Position numbers and translations under genes: made by a program. From assembly GCF_964275005.1 (NCBI RefSeq), contig NC_092703.1, forward strand, positions 62,001 to 126,000: a DNA stretch of 64,000 nt. The letters are read 5' to 3'. The notes under the pieces are model-generated. The model was not told the DNA's origin. It saw only the letters and a list, made by a program, of their open reading frames with translations, and searched no databases. This document shows positions 1 through 11,492 of the stretch, one piece after another. Numbering within the stretch: position 1 is the stretch's first letter; every line of letters begins with the position of its first letter. Source of the stretch: Diadema setosum (Eukaryota; Echinodermata; Echinoidea; Diadematoida; Diadematidae).

Positions 1-468
1 TCCCTTTCTGTTTGAATTGATGACTGAATGTGACTCTGTCGAGAGGACCTTGGGAGAGCTACATACACTGATTACTACGGCCAGCGCATACGCACACATC
101 ACATGCGAACAAATTTCAAATCCACGAACGGATAAGATGTTTGTGTGCGCATGCGCTGGCCGTCAATTCAGTGTAGCTCTCCCAAGGTCCTCTCGACCGA
201 GTCACATTCAGTCATCAATTTGAACAGAAAGGGACTATTAGCAGAACCAAACGTTGCTCGAAGCCTGTTTTCAAGACTTCAACTTAATTGGTAAGTCTTC
301 AAATTGAAGAATTTTTTGGATTTTAAGTTGATATTTACCTGCGATACTAAATCTGTCATGATCCTGTAAGCTACAATGCGAAGCCCCATTTAGCTATGCG
401 TATGGGGCTGCTGGTCGCAGTTAGCTACTCAGTATGCGTATGGGGCTGCACGCTGCTGGTCGCAGTTA
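1..468. mobile_element. Palindromic (foldback) element, copy 1, cut by the window edge
   Basis: Bases 1-232 are a near-perfect hairpin (arms around CTTTCTGTTTGAATTGATGA and its complement) with a short CpG loop. This is followed by one outer arm ending in GGGGCTGCTGGTCGCAGTTA at 423. A second truncated terminal repeat follows at 433-468. The left outer arm is outside the window. It is the same family as 4749-5894 and 9780-10706. Confidence 0.75.
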
Positions 469-548
469 TCATGCAATATTGGTTTCGTACAATACGTGTG
501 CTACCTCGCCGCCGTACGGCTCTGGTACGAAACCATCATTGCATGATT
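467..548. repeat. Short imperfect hairpin
   Basis: TCATGCAATATTGGTTTCGTAC pairs with the downstream inverted copy GTACGAAACCATCATTGCATGA around a 37-bp CpG-containing loop. It directly abuts palindromic element copy 1. Confidence 0.6.
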
Positions 549-1024
549 ACTAAGACATGAGAGCACTTTGGGGCGAGTAAGTCTCACAGTGTTAGTTATA
601 TGAAAGGTACTTTAACCTGAAACACAAACTAAGACGAGGAAATTTAGGGAAACTTTTGAGGTAACACCAAAACTTTATATTATCTTTAAAGATAAATCAA
701 ATGATACCCAGCATCTGGCTGTTCCCCATGAATGAAAATTGTTTATATAAATTTGTTACAAATGAAACATGTTTACTTCTGAAATCGTATGATATCCCAT
801 CTGTTTGTAGGTGACTAGTAATGAAGTGTTCATATTAATGTATATATGTTCCTCCAACATTGTGTACCCTTTAATGGTCAAAGTTGAGACATACAGTGTA
901 GCAACATTTCTTCTCTTGGGAAGAGTGCAAGTGTACACAAAGCTGGTAGGTCACAACTCTAGCATATCAACATCTAGAAGACTTCAAACCCACCCTTCTG
1001 AGAAAATGGAAATAAGTGTCTTAC

Positions 1025-1096
1025 CCCATCTTTGTTGGACTTTTCTGAGTTCTTCTTATCCTCCTCTGCTGGGGCAGATTCTGCCTGCTGTTTTTT
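1025..1096 (-). CDS. NUDC: NUDC coding exon 4 (acidic/lysine linker)
   Basis: Twenty-four codons, KKQQAESAPAEEDKKNSEKS and four more residues, between acceptor TTACAG and donor GGG/GTAAGA. It follows exon 3 in phase and gives ELDQKK at the join, as in vertebrate NudC (EIDQKK). It is the low-complexity linker that precedes the CS domain. Confidence 0.85.
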
Positions 1097-4000
1097 CTGT
1101 AATAAGTACAAAGTGACAACCACAAAAGTTTGATGTCAACAGTAGCATTCACTTTCTCATTCAATGTTCATATTGGGAAAAACTAAGGCTAGTATGAGTT
1201 TTCATGTAGGTCTCAATCACTCTCTGTGTGCTTAAGTCTTCCTTATATCGTGACGATACATTTGGGATGGAGCATAAACATTAAAGAATAGATAAAAACC
1301 TTATAGCCTGTTGACATGGCTTTAGGGCTTTTGTATGTATGGTAGTGAGAGTCCTAAACACCAGCATTAACATCCATATGTGAAAATCTTTTATTCAACA
1401 ATCAGCTCTAAGATAAATCACTGTGATATATAAAGGCAAAGAACTCTGCACACACTAACCTCAGTGACGTCTCAATGTCTCAAAAAAAAAAAAAAAATCA
1501 ATATGGTGAGAAGTGCCTAAAGGATCCCTTACTACTTACACACTGTACAAACTTCCAATATTGAGGACATGTTATGCTGTCCTGGCATCACAGAGATCAA
1601 ACTATGAAATACCCGATACTGGAGAACAAATCTTTACATCTACAGGTTGAGATTTCAGAGTGTCAGAATTCACTTGATGACATAAATCATTCCTAAAACT
1701 CTCATAGATCATATCAACTCATATCAAAAGTGGAGAATTCAGCAATGTGTTGATGTGAAACCATTGCAAAGTTTCACATTAATGTGTTTGTAAAGTTCTT
1801 GTTTCCTCTTGACTCTCACTTGGTCCAGCTCAGCCTGTAGTCGCTCTGCTTCCTCATCAGTCAATTCCTGGATCTTTGGCTCCTCTTTTATCTTTGCCTC
1901 TGCTGCCAGCTTGGCTGCCTTCTCCTTGGCCTGACGCTCTTCCCTGGCCTTCATTGCAGCAGCAGCTTCTTCCTCCTTCTTCTTCTTGGCCTCAGTAGCA
2001 AGCCTCTGGTGGGTCTTGAAGCAGTCAATCACTACCTGAGAGGGTAAACATTTATATTAATGCAAACAGCTATTAACACAATTTTACATCATGAAACACA
2101 TACACTTTGTTGAAGGTACAACTTTGATGAAGTGAAGAAACCAGAGATGATAGGGAGGATTGGGAGAAGAAAATAAAAAGATGAGATGGAATGAAGAAAA
2201 CAGAGGCATTGGCGAAAGAGTAAGATGGAAAGAAAGATGAGATAAATTAAATACAACAAAAATCAAACCCCATATTGTGACCTATAATTCTGCAAGTTTT
2301 GTCTTGGTGAGTATATTGCATATACTTCAAGCATGTTAGGAGCCGTTTCGGCACCCTAAATTATCTACTGTATATATTTTGTGCTTTAAACATTTACAAT
2401 TGTCATTCATGCAGAAATGACCATGGGCATATGACTGCACACAAAATTAGATTTCACTGATAACATATCACCTAGATTTTTCAAAAACTATTTGGATTTA
2501 TCAGCCAACACATCCAATAATTTGTCCTCAGTGAAATTAGGATTGCCTTAATATTGGAAATATTTCTGATCATTGGACTGTAATCTCACTTTTCAATCCA
2601 TAAATAAAAATGGACAATTTCCTCTCAGATATTTGCAGATATGTCACAAAATGACTTGTGCAAACATTCTAACCCGCTTTTGAATTTCATAAACACAAAG
2701 TTCCAGCATTCCAATCAACTACTTTTTTTTGTCTGTTTGTTTTAAACAGATCATTTCCCTCCCTCGAGGACGATGGTTCTTTGGTAATTTGCCCAACATC
2801 TAGTTCTCACCTTTTCAGCTTGCCCCTGTTGTGCACCAACAAAGAAGTCTGTCTTCCGTCTCAGGAAACCAAAGAATGTGTTGATCAACTGCAATATACG
2901 TGTAATAGGCAAGTGATATTTTTCTCTTGTGAAAGGATGTCACTTCAAACTTTAGCTTTGCATAGTACTACAATTTCTTGATAACTTGTAATTTTGTCAC
3001 CTCTCCATCACTCACCACCATTGTTTATAGACACAGAGCTATTTTTTTTCTTTGTTTTCCTTCTTCTTCTTCTTCTTCTTCTTCTTTTTTCTTCTTCCTC
3101 TTCCTTTTCTTTTCTTCTTCTTCACATACAAGTAAGGTTGATACCATTTGCTGACAACTGCTACTGTAGTCACCTGAGGAAAACCACAAAGGGTCAGCAT
3201 TATTCCCCATTTTTCTTCTGCAGGTAAAAAGGTGGACCACTTCACCTGAAGAACCTGCCCTTTGAAATGAATGAATGTAGTGGGATCTTTTACATGCATG
3301 AGTTGTGGCTAACTCACATCTACACTGTCCCATCTGAGGGACAGTGTTAAGAATGCCTCTTACAAGGCTGGAGGGGACAGTATGATTACTAACAAGATTG
3401 CTCAGCTAGACTTGGAAGTCATGAACCTTGATCATTTCACTTGGATTGGATTGGATTGGATTGGGAGGCAGTCACATTACTGACCAAGTCAAATCACTGC
3501 CCTTAACTTTTGCGGGTCTCAGCATTCCCAAGAGCATAGTATTGGTGGAGATGAGGATTGGGATTTTTTGTGAGATACCAACGTTTTTGCAAGATACCAA
3601 GAAGCCACGAATGAAATAGTACAAAGCCTACCATTCTAAGAGGAATTTAAAGTTTATTTGATGAAAATCGGTTTTTAGAATGGCTGAGACATCTAAAAAC
3701 AAAGGAAAACAAAGCAATCCTAATGAAAGGTGGGTCCCACTTTTTATGAGGATCGATCTGTTTTGGATATCTCAGCCATTTCAAAACCAATTTTCATTAA
3801 ATAAATGTTGAATTCCTCTGGGAATTACATGCTCTTGCATATTTCATTAGAGGTCACTCATTATCTCACCACAAAATGTTAAAAGAATGTTTTTAAAAAA
3901 AGGTCTTAACAAAAACTATACAATCCCTGTAAGTTGATGACAGCAAGACATATGCTTTTGGACACAGTGAACTTGGAGTCAATCTGCACCGGGCTGGATG

Positions 4001-6691
4001 TCACTCACTAGTACTCCTCCACTTGGTAGTTTAGTAAGATCAATTCCTGAAAGAGTGCCATTGTCTCTTCTACACACAGCCGTCAAGCCATTAGCATCTT
4101 GGTGGAGACACTATTGCACTATTGAAGGCACACCCACAACTGGCATGAACTGAACTTTCTCCTTTTGCAATGTTCTGTGACCCTGCTCCAACAATGACAT
4201 GAAGAGGTAGGAAAACATTGTATGACCTTGCTGGTGCAGGGGCTCACCGGTGTGGATTGACACCAAGCATAGTCACTGTCCTCTGGAAGTGTTTACTGTC
4301 TTCCATGCATGCTCTATGGAGTGGAGTTTGCCATCTGAGCAAACAAATGTTTGCTGACCTTGACAGAACGCAGTGCGGCCTGTTCTAAGCTATCCTCTTG
4401 CTCCCCCCACCCCCCACCCCCCACCCCCCGAACAGCAAATGAGGCAGTCTCCATACTTGCCACACCCTCCCCCGCTCGATCGTTGCGCTCCCTCACCAAG
4501 GATCTCACACCGTCACATTACATGTATGCAGTATGTACCTGGTATGGTATCCTGTGTGTTGCGAAATTTATTAATTTAATCATACATGTAGTCCATCGCA
4601 CTGATTTTTTTTTTTTCACTAGTTATAGATCTATGTTTAATTCCCTAGAAATTTGCTTTTAAATGCTCTAGATTTCTAGATCTACCTAGGTCTAGAAAAA
4701 CATGATAAACACGACTTTCATTTTGTAGGCCTAACGGTAGACCCTCCTTAACTGCGACCAGCAGCCCCATACTGGTACGCATAGCGTAATGGGGCTGCGG
4801 ACTGTAGCATTCAGGATCATGACAGGGTAGTATCGCGGACAAATATCAACTTAAAATAGCATTCGTCGTTCAGCACTAGATGGCGCTCTCGCGCATGTAC
4901 ATCGTTTTCTACACACGCAGTGCTCAGTTTCTGAGCCCATTCGCGACGATCGCTAGCTGTAGCAGTTATGACGGGTGCATTGATATCATTCTTTTCAAAA
5001 GTAATACGGACGTACTGCAAACAACATGTTCGAATCACAAACCTGAACTACTTTTGCCATCCTGTATGTGGGTTTGCGTCTGCTACATACCGCTAGTAAC
5101 CCGAGGAGGACGATCTGTTTGGCATGCCAAGTCGAAATTTCGCACTTATTTGTCGTGACCTTGGGTGTATTTTTGTACTTAATCGACATTGCGCAAAATA
5201 TGGCAGTATCGAAACTTCATTTTTTTCAAAATTGAAGTGTTTTCTGATTTTTTGAAAGGAAAATTTATCGATCTCACGTAGGCACAGTATGTTACAATGG
5301 TACACGAAATGGACCTTGCAATGCCTGTTTCAGTGAAATTGGCTGGCCCGATCGGAGCCCGTGAAGAGCTTTGCGGTTGCTGCCGCAGGAGTCGCTATGG
5401 GTGTTGTGTGATTTACGCCTGCCCGCGGACGCCGCGCGCTGGCTCAGCTCTCTACTTACGATGATCGGCAAATCAAAGCTGCTAGCGGCCACTAGGGCAC
5501 TCGCTACTATAATGGGAAAATCATAAATGTGAAAAGTTATTAAAATGCAAGATTTTTACAAGAAAACGAAAAAATCGGCTGATTTCAACACTTTTCATGT
5601 GTATATTACGTATCAATCTACGGATAATTGATCTCATTTCATGGCTTGGTGTACATATGATTTCTATATGAAAAACGCTACTTAAAATCGAAAAATTTCT
5701 TCAATTTGAAGACTTACCAGTGAAGTTGAAGTATTGACAACACTAGGTTTCGTGCAATGTTTGGCTCTGCCAATAGTCCCTTTCTGTTTGAATTGATGAC
5801 TCAATTAGTATTACCATCACAAAAAAACTATCAAAACAGTCCGCGCATCCGCAGCCCCATTACGCTATGCGTATGGGGCTGCTGGTCGCAGTTAGGGCTT
5901 AACGTTAGGCCCTTGACTCTCCTGTTAACATGGTTAATACCACCAGGCAAAAAGTCCCTAGGCCCTACCGTGGTCACTGGTGGTGGGAGGGGGGCACCCT
6001 CCCCCCACTTCACTTGGTCGCTTCGCTCCCTCGCCGAGGATCTCACACCATCACATAAAAATTTGCCCCCATCCAGATTTTGCCCCTGCCACCCCCCCCC
6101 CCCCCAACCCACAAAAAAACAAACAAAAACAAACACAGAAGTGTTGTGTTCCCGCGCCGCGCGCTCGGATCGCGCTCGTCACCTCACCACACCAGGCCGG
6201 GCTCACTCTTCTCGGATCATGCTGCAACTTTTAGATAACTCTGCAACTTGGGCAGTTCTCCTGACCGGAGGAATTCAAGCAAAGAAGAAGAAGACAGATA
6301 TAGGGTCTAAAGTAAGAATGCATGGACAACTCTCAGCCTCGGATCGGGTTCGTGCTCGTGGACCGTATGGACGGTATGCTTTTATGCGTATCAAGGCAAA
6401 CCCGGGCCGTGGCCAATGCAATGCCATGGGCATGTTGCCATGGCCGTAGCCTCCCGCTCCGGCTGCACGATAAAATTACGTGACATAATAACAAATGAGT
6501 GGGACTATGAAGATACGCTCTTCGCGAAAGCATGTTTGGGTATTCATACGAACGTTAGATCGTTGTTCCTTTGGTATGTACATTTCAAATTAATTCCATG
6601 CTCATAATAGTTATACCTGTTGGATTCCCTGTTCATGTTGCTGGGCCATTGCCATCAGCATTCCGTCAAATCTCTCCTCATCTTCGGCCAT
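1025..6691 (-). CDS. NUDC: NUDC, 5' part (coding exons 1-4; gene runs off the left edge)
   Basis: Nuclear migration protein NudC, a dynein/LIS1-associated HSP90 co-chaperone acting in the cytoplasm and at the mitotic apparatus. Four minus-strand exons chain in phase 0: 6691-6617 (start ATG, MAEDEERFDGMLMAMAQQHE, then GT donor), 2888-2811 (LINTFFGFLRRKTDFFVG), 2035-1820 (lysine/alanine/glutamate-rich helix, then IQELTDEEAERLQAELDQ) and 1096-1025 (KKQQAESAPAEEDKKN). This matches the N-terminus of animal NudC, including the ELTDEEAERLQ block. Only about 147 residues are present; the family is about 330. The CS/p23 domain and C-terminal exons are not in the window and should lie to the left. Exon 1 is 3.7 kb from exon 2, and that intron is filled with repeats. 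The start ATG has A-rich upstream context (CAAAATGG). Identity is firm; exon ends rest on splice consensus and phase. Confidence 0.93.
1820..2035 (-). CDS. NUDC: NUDC coding exon 3 (charged helix)
   Basis: Seventy-two codons between acceptor CTCAG and donor CAA/GTGAGA. It is a highly charged K/E/A-rich helix followed by ELTDEEAERLQAELDQ, the conserved NudC block before the linker. Open reading continues past the donor for 29 codons, but that extension does not resemble NudC and is taken as intron. Confidence 0.92.
2811..2888 (-). CDS. NUDC: NUDC coding exon 2
   Basis: Twenty-six codons, LINTFFGFLRRKTDFFVG then AQQGQAEK, between acceptor TTGCAG and donor AAG/GTGAGA. The FGFLRRKTDFF block is diagnostic for NudC. 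Confidence 0.93.
3060..3125. repeat. (CTT)n microsatellite in NUDC intron 1
   Basis: A pure CTT run with interrupted CTT/CCTCTT flanks. Open frames of poly-Leu or poly-Lys/Glu across it are artefacts. Confidence 0.9.
3638..3820. repeat. Foldback MITE in NUDC intron 1
   Basis: AGAGGAATTTAAAGTTTATT at the left matches, inverted, AATAAATGTTGAATTCCTCT at the right. The match continues inward through GAAAATCGGTTTT and GGCTGAGA. It is about 183 bp with no coding capacity. Confidence 0.7.
4370..4680. repeat. Fragment related to the hAT-like element at 51831
   Basis: C-rich tracts, GCTCCCTCACCAAGGATCTC, CACACCGTCACATTA and, further on, TTCCCTAGAAATTTGCTTTT occur in the same order and orientation as one tandem unit of the 51831-53308 element. 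Confidence 0.6.
4749..5894. mobile_element. Palindromic element, copy 2, half-deleted and interrupted
   Basis: It starts TAACTGCGACCAGCAGCCCC and ends in the inverted form GGGGCTGCTGGTCGCAGTTA. The subterminal hairpin (CAGCCCCAT...ATGGGGCTG) is present at both ends. Compared with copy 3, the central palindrome and most of the right arm are lost, and a separate 822-bp insertion splits the left arm at 4858-5679. No target duplication is evident at the outer ends. Confidence 0.8.
4858..5679. mobile_element. 822-bp insertion with exact 9-bp target duplication
   Basis: The palindromic element arm is interrupted between ACTTAAAAT at 4849-4857 and ACTTAAAAT at 5680-5688. Removing the insert restores the sequence seen in copy 3. 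The ends AGCATT.../...AACGCT are weakly inverted. The interior has a CpG-rich centre and no coding frame of note. A 9-bp duplication suggests a Mutator-like non-autonomous element. Confidence 0.65.
5960..6215. repeat. Second fragment related to the hAT-like element
   Basis: AAAGTCCCTAGGCCCTACCG, then GGTCGCTTCGCTCCCTCGCC, the A/C homopolymers with AAAACAAACA and a GTTCCCGCGCCGCGCG end resemble the right part of the 51831-53308 element. No duplicated target is visible. Confidence 0.55.
6617..6691 (-). CDS. NUDC: NUDC coding exon 1
   Basis: Twenty-five codons from the initiator methionine, with an acidic start (AEDEERFDGML) and the donor CAG/GTATAA. In animal NudC this is the N-terminal dimerisation helix. 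The region just upstream (6692-7000) is rich in CpG and short GC tracts, as expected for a promoter/5'UTR of a housekeeping gene. Confidence 0.92.
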
Positions 6692-7000
6692 TTTGAGTTT
6701 GTGCACGGTGCGATTAGTGGCAACTGTTGACGTACGTACCGTGGTGTGACCGTGTGGTGTGCGTGGTCAGTGGCGATGGCGCGCGCGGCCAGATAGTCGC
6801 ACGTAGGATTTTTTAGTGCGCTTCTATGCGTGCGCGCGCTTCTACACGTAAAGCTGCAACTGCACATTTCATGCAGTCAGCGCGGTTCTAGCAGCCGCCA
6901 TGCATATCGCATGTACGTAAACATCATAAAGCAATACGAACGAGACTCGCCGGCTCGAAACGCGCGGAGTTTAATTTCAAGGGGCTAGGAAAAGCTGTTC
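6692..7000 (-). promoter_or_regulatory. Putative NUDC promoter/5' UTR (CpG-rich)
   Basis: Directly upstream of the NUDC start codon, the sequence becomes GC- and CpG-rich (for example GCGCGCGCGGCC near 6779) compared with the AT-rich surroundings. No TATA box is obvious. The assignment rests on position and composition only. Confidence 0.4.
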
Positions 7001-7115
7001 TAATTGCAGATTGAATTTACACCTTAGTAATTGAAGTTCATGTAAGTACCGGTATGCTAATGTTTTGTTGATGATGCTTCTTTTGTAGAGTTCCTCCAGT
7101 CCAGTCCTGGATTTT

Positions 7116-7838
7116 TAAGATTTGTAAGATTTGTAAGATTTTATTGACTCTATCGACCCCCTCTCGGGGTATGAGAGTACAAACATATTTACAATAGGCC
7201 CTATATGAATACAAAAATATAAGTGATAATGTACATGTACGTGTGAAAATAACAGATATAAATAAATATGTTTACAAAACAAGGCGTAAAGGACGTTTAA
7301 CTACTCTACCACTACGTGTACAAACATTCACATCTACTTTACTTTCTACAAAAATACTGTCTTTCTTCTTTGGTATTGAAGAGAACTGAAACATAATAAT
7401 TCTGACAAATTTGGCTAGTTTTTTCAAATGGCAAGCATTAGTTGAATTGAATAATTTGGCCATATGTAATGCACTTGGTCTACTGGCCGTCAAGCTACTT
7501 GGTAAATACAATAATCTCGCTTTGTTGAAAAAGGGACAAACAAAAATATAATGAAATTCATCCCCTATATCATCGGATGAACAAATAGTACAATGCAATT
7601 CATCTGTCAGGCTTGCATCAAACCTGCCCTTATTAACGGGTAATCCATTAGATCTACATCTGAATTTACTTAATGTAGGCCTAATATGTAAATCTTTCTT
7701 ACACAAGACTTGTAAATACTTCTCTAACATCAAATTATCCTTAAACATTCTATAATTTGTACAGATTCTATTTGACCATGTTGCTGCTCTCCACTCTTGA
7801 ATAAACATATCAAGCTTGTGTGTAACTGCGACTAGCAA
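7116..7838 (-). mobile_element. 3' fragment of a non-LTR retrotransposon (LINE)
   Basis: A minus-strand frame of about 188 codons (7838-7272) ends in a TAA. It shows LPVNKGRFDA, a zinc-knuckle-like CTICSSDDIGDEFHYIFVCP and FFNKARLLYLP, the usual C-terminal region following reverse transcriptase in CR1/L2/Crack-like LINEs. The 3' end carries AATAAA-like sequence and tandem TTACAAATC units (7117-7145), typical of such tails. The element is 5'-truncated; the polymerase core is absent. The 5' break lies at a fragment matching the end (TAACTGCGAC) of the palindromic element. Confidence 0.75.
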
Positions 7839-8514
7839 GAATGACTAGCCCAAACGAACGTGAAGCGTACCCCATGGCCAGCCCGACCAGACGCTGTTCG
7901 CGCTACGTATGTACAGCGGCGACTGGGCGGTGTATAGTTACCTGGCCATGGCATAGTATACACTTGACCGAAAGATCGGTCTGTATCTGTCCGTCGGGTG
8001 CGGGGAATGTTCCGCGGAGACTGCGTCTGGCTTCACGGATCCCCTCCGTCTACGGAGGACAGCGTTAAATGGCAAAATATAAAAGAGTCCTCCGGACAGA
8101 CGCGGGAGACGGATCTTTCTGTCTAAGTATACACCCTCTGGGCTCTAGTCGTCAGCAGCCTAACAACCGTACTGTAGAACGTCAATATGGAGTCTGGAGA
8201 GGAGCACTGTAGTGCTGGAGCTAAAGGGGTCTATAGCAGTATGACTAGGATCTATGTCTATGGCAATTAATTTACCCCCTGGCCTGGCTGGGCAATTGCA
8301 TACTTACCAACTCTACCGCATGCCGCATTTGGCGGTAGAATAGATCTACCGCTTTTGAAAGATTTCATTAGCATTCAAGCTAGCGCTGCTCGCATCATAG
8401 GCATCCTATTCCTGGATTCTACCGCTTTCTCAAATGAAAATGTTGGCAAGTATGCAATTGAATTACCCCGGACCCTTCCCCTGCCCTGGCCCCAACTATC
8501 CTTGATTCCTAACG
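7839..8514. other. Intergenic DNA with a dispersed fragment, no gene seen
   Basis: 7879-7940 (AGCCCGACCAGACGCTG ... CGGCGACTGGGCGGTGTATAG) resembles 11768-11815 (AGCCTGACCAGATGCCGC ... CGTCGACTGGGCTGTGTAG), so both are pieces of one repeat. The rest has short open frames without similarity I recognise. Confidence 0.5.
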
Positions 8515-9779
8515 TTAAAGGAGAAGTCCGGACGATTTTGAATAAATTTCACCATAATCTACATAAATCAAGGACCATAAATGGCTAAGTTTCATTGAAA
8601 AATACCCTCCCAACTTGTCACAATCGATTTTTTAGCATCACTAATTTTGAATCGTAACTGTTCAATTTCTGTACGCCGGCGAGAAAGATCATGTGACGTA
8701 TTAGAATCACATTGCTTTTTGTTTGGAGCGTCAGCTGGCTCGGGGAGCCCTGCTTGAGCAACGGCGACACGGGCCGAGCAAGCGGTAGCGTTCCGCGTGG
8801 TTCCGGCCACGCAGCGGATACACGCGGCATGATCGAAAATGCCGATGTGTGAGCGTTTGGATGTTCTAATAAACCGGGCGATGGCCAGAAGAAGAGTTTT
8901 TTTGCCATTCCGAACCCAGAAAATGAGCGGGAAAGGTGTGCAAGATGGCTCTCCAATATTTTAATTGACAAGTTTGTCGTCAAAACTTACAAATACTACT
9001 CCATGCAGTCTCGTCATACTTGTGGCAGCAGTCCCCAGGCTGCTGCCATGGTAACAGTTACTCTCCCTGGCGGTATTGTTAGATGCGCGTATTGCCCTAG
9101 AATACGCTAGGCGGTATGCTTTGATTATTGTATGCGCGCAGGCGCTTCCCTTTGATCTTGTAATGGTAACCAAATAGTAGAATGATTTTATACGCTCAGA
9201 TCAGTTTCACATCTGTAGCTACTACAGAAAACATCGAAGGCACATTCAGCAACGAAATCTTTAAAGGAAAAGGAATCAAAGTCAATGAACCATAAACAAG
9301 CTGCTTATATGTGATACAATGTTCACCAAAGAGGTAAGCAATTTAAATATGATTGTATTAAGTCTTATATACAATGTGATTCTTATGATTGTAGTATTTC
9401 ATATGTTTGTACATAGAGGTTAAGATTTAACAATGAATATATTGTGAAGAGTGATCGAATTAGTATTGATGTTACTCTTTAGCAAATGTGAGGTTGAAAG
9501 CACTGTGATCTATAGATGTATATAATTTTAGTGATTATTGTATAAATGCATAATTTTAGTGTAAAACATTCATTAGACATATATGAATGACAAAGCAATT
9601 TTATTGTAATTTGTGAAACTGAATTAGATCTTATTGTTGTATATTTTACTTATATAATTTTCTTTACAGTTTCACGGGTACGACCGTTGAGAATAAATAT
9701 CTGACCGATTCCAACTACGTCCCGTTTGTCAACTGGTAATTTATCGCATGGGCAGCTACAATACTCCCCATCGGCGGCG

Positions 9780-10706
9780 TGACTGCAACCAGCAGCCCCA
9801 TACGCATAGCGTAATGGGGCTGCGCACTGTAGCATTCAGGATCATGATAAGGTAGTATCGCGGATAAATATCAACTTAAAATCAAAAAATTTCTTCAATT
9901 TGAAGACTTACCAGTGAAGTCGAAGTATTGACAACAGGCTTCGGGCAACGTTTGGTTCTGCCAATAGTCCCTTTCTGTTCGAATTAATGACTTAATGTGA
10001 CTCGGTCGAGAGGAACCTGGGAGAGCTACACTGAATTGACGGCCAGCGCATAACCGGAGATGTGTGCGCACAGAGATGTCTCTGTGTGTGCGCCTGTGCT
10101 GGCCGTCAATAATTCAGTGTAGCTCTCCAAGGTTCCTCTCGACCGAGTCACATTAAGTCATCAATTTGAACAGAAAAAGACTATTGGCAGAACCAAACGT
10201 TGCCCAAAGCCTGTTGTCAATACTTTAACCAGGGCTCGACACAAACGGTGGCCCGGTGGCCCGGGGCCACCAAAAATGAAAGTCGGGCCACCAAATTTCA
10301 GAAAAGGGCAAATTTGGTGGCCCACCTCGGGCCACCAAAATTTTTTGAAAAGTGTGTCAAAAAATTTGTAAGTTTTTGCGCCGGAAATGCATAAATGCAT
10401 GCAGTGAGTGTGCGAGTTATAAAAAAAAAATGGACTTTTATCAATGTTTTTTTTTTTTTTTCGGGCCACCAAATTTTCTCTCGGGCCACCAAAAGTTTGA
10501 AATTGATGATTTTGGTGGCCCCATCGGGCCACCGAAAAATAAAGTTAGTGTCAAGCCCTGCTTTAACTTTACTGTTAAGTCTTCAAATTGAAGAAATATT
10601 TCAATTTTAAGTTGATATTTATCCGCGATGCTACCCGATCATGATCCTGAATGCTACAGTACGCAGTCCCATTACGCTATGTGTATGGGGCTGCTGGTCG
10701 CAGTTA
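9780..10706. mobile_element. Palindromic element, copy 3, full length with nested MITE
   Basis: Arms of about 280 bp are inverted around a centre near 10080 and form one long hairpin. The inner stem includes CGGCCAGCGCA and its complement, and the terminal 11 bp are TGACTGCAACC/GGTCGCAGTTA. Flanking 9-mers TCGGCGGCG and CCGGCGGTG agree at 7 of 9 positions, fitting an aged 9-bp target duplication. No protein is encoded. The right arm holds the 331-bp hAT MITE at 10230-10560. Confidence 0.85.
10230..10560. mobile_element. hAT-type MITE nested in the palindromic element
   Basis: The terminal inverted repeat is CAGGGCTCGACAC/GTGTCAAGCCCTG. CTTTAAC is duplicated on both sides (10223-10229 and 10561-10567), consistent with an 8-bp hAT duplication with one change. 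The body has repeated GGGCCACC/GGTGGCCC motifs and a poly(T) run. A decayed relative appears at about 17395-17618. Confidence 0.85.
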
Positions 10707-11492
10707 CCGGCGGTGGTACCATGATGAAGCTGGCGCTGGCGTTTCTTCCGCGGTTAAGTTATACTGTCGTAATTTACCACCGTCAGACATACTCAACAGT
10801 CTCAGACAACAAGAGAGGCAATAATTCTGAAATTGACAGACTGATTTCAGATTGTTTACACTCAGAAGTTGAAAAAAACGATCGCGGATTGTGATAGCAT
10901 TTGGCAGCAGCAGACGTACATGTATGCCTGATCACTCTGATGACAACAATAGCCAATGAATTGTAAATGATGGGGTGGACACTAATAAGTACGGCAATAT
11001 TAAAATATATATCATATTTCAATAAAATGAAAATGTTATAACATTGCAATTATTTTACATGAATCTTTGACGGATTTTATATAAATATATACCAAAGATC
11101 ATTTGAATAAAGGAATACAGCATTTGGCAACAGCACTCCTAAAACAGTGTACGGACTCCTGCGGTAGCGCCAACTAGGCATACCTCAGCAGGCATGCAGA
11201 TACCGCGCCGCAGTCAGCAGTGCAATGGGAGATCGATTCGTAGCTGGGCTGCGCTCGCGGTGCTCCACTGAGGAAAGTGAGTTTGTGACGTCATGCGCAA
11301 TGCATACTGGGACAGATAGTACGAAGGGCTGCTCGCGACAGATTCGAACATGAAGAATTACATTATTTTTCAAAAAAATCATAGTAAATGTATCTGACGG
11401 TCTTTTCTCGTCGGGAAAAGGGTAATAGGTTCATGAAATATTGTTCTTTACACGGGAAACGGCTGATGTAATCGTCCGGACTTCCCCTTTAA

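Larger units (their letters stand above)
8515..11492. mobile_element. TTAA-bounded composite element with nested insertions
   Basis: The left end TTAAAGGAGAAGTCCGGACG (8515) and right end CGTCCGGACTTCCCCTTTAA (11473-11492) are inverted copies with TTAA at both borders. The 3-kb interior contains palindromic copy 3 (with its own nested MITE) and other non-coding DNA, so the ancestral element was much shorter. TTAA targets fit piggyBac-like MITEs. Reading 8.5-11.5 kb as one nested unit explains why no gene is seen there. Confidence 0.65.

Noticed and set aside
5757-6449. 230-codon plus-strand frame
   Set aside because: It crosses the right arm of the palindromic element, a poly(C) tract and a repeat fragment. 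Composition is not protein-like.
8618-8983. 121-codon minus-strand frame in a CpG-rich stretch (possible THAP/transposase)
   Set aside because: No cysteine/histidine pattern or catalytic motif of a known family was visible.
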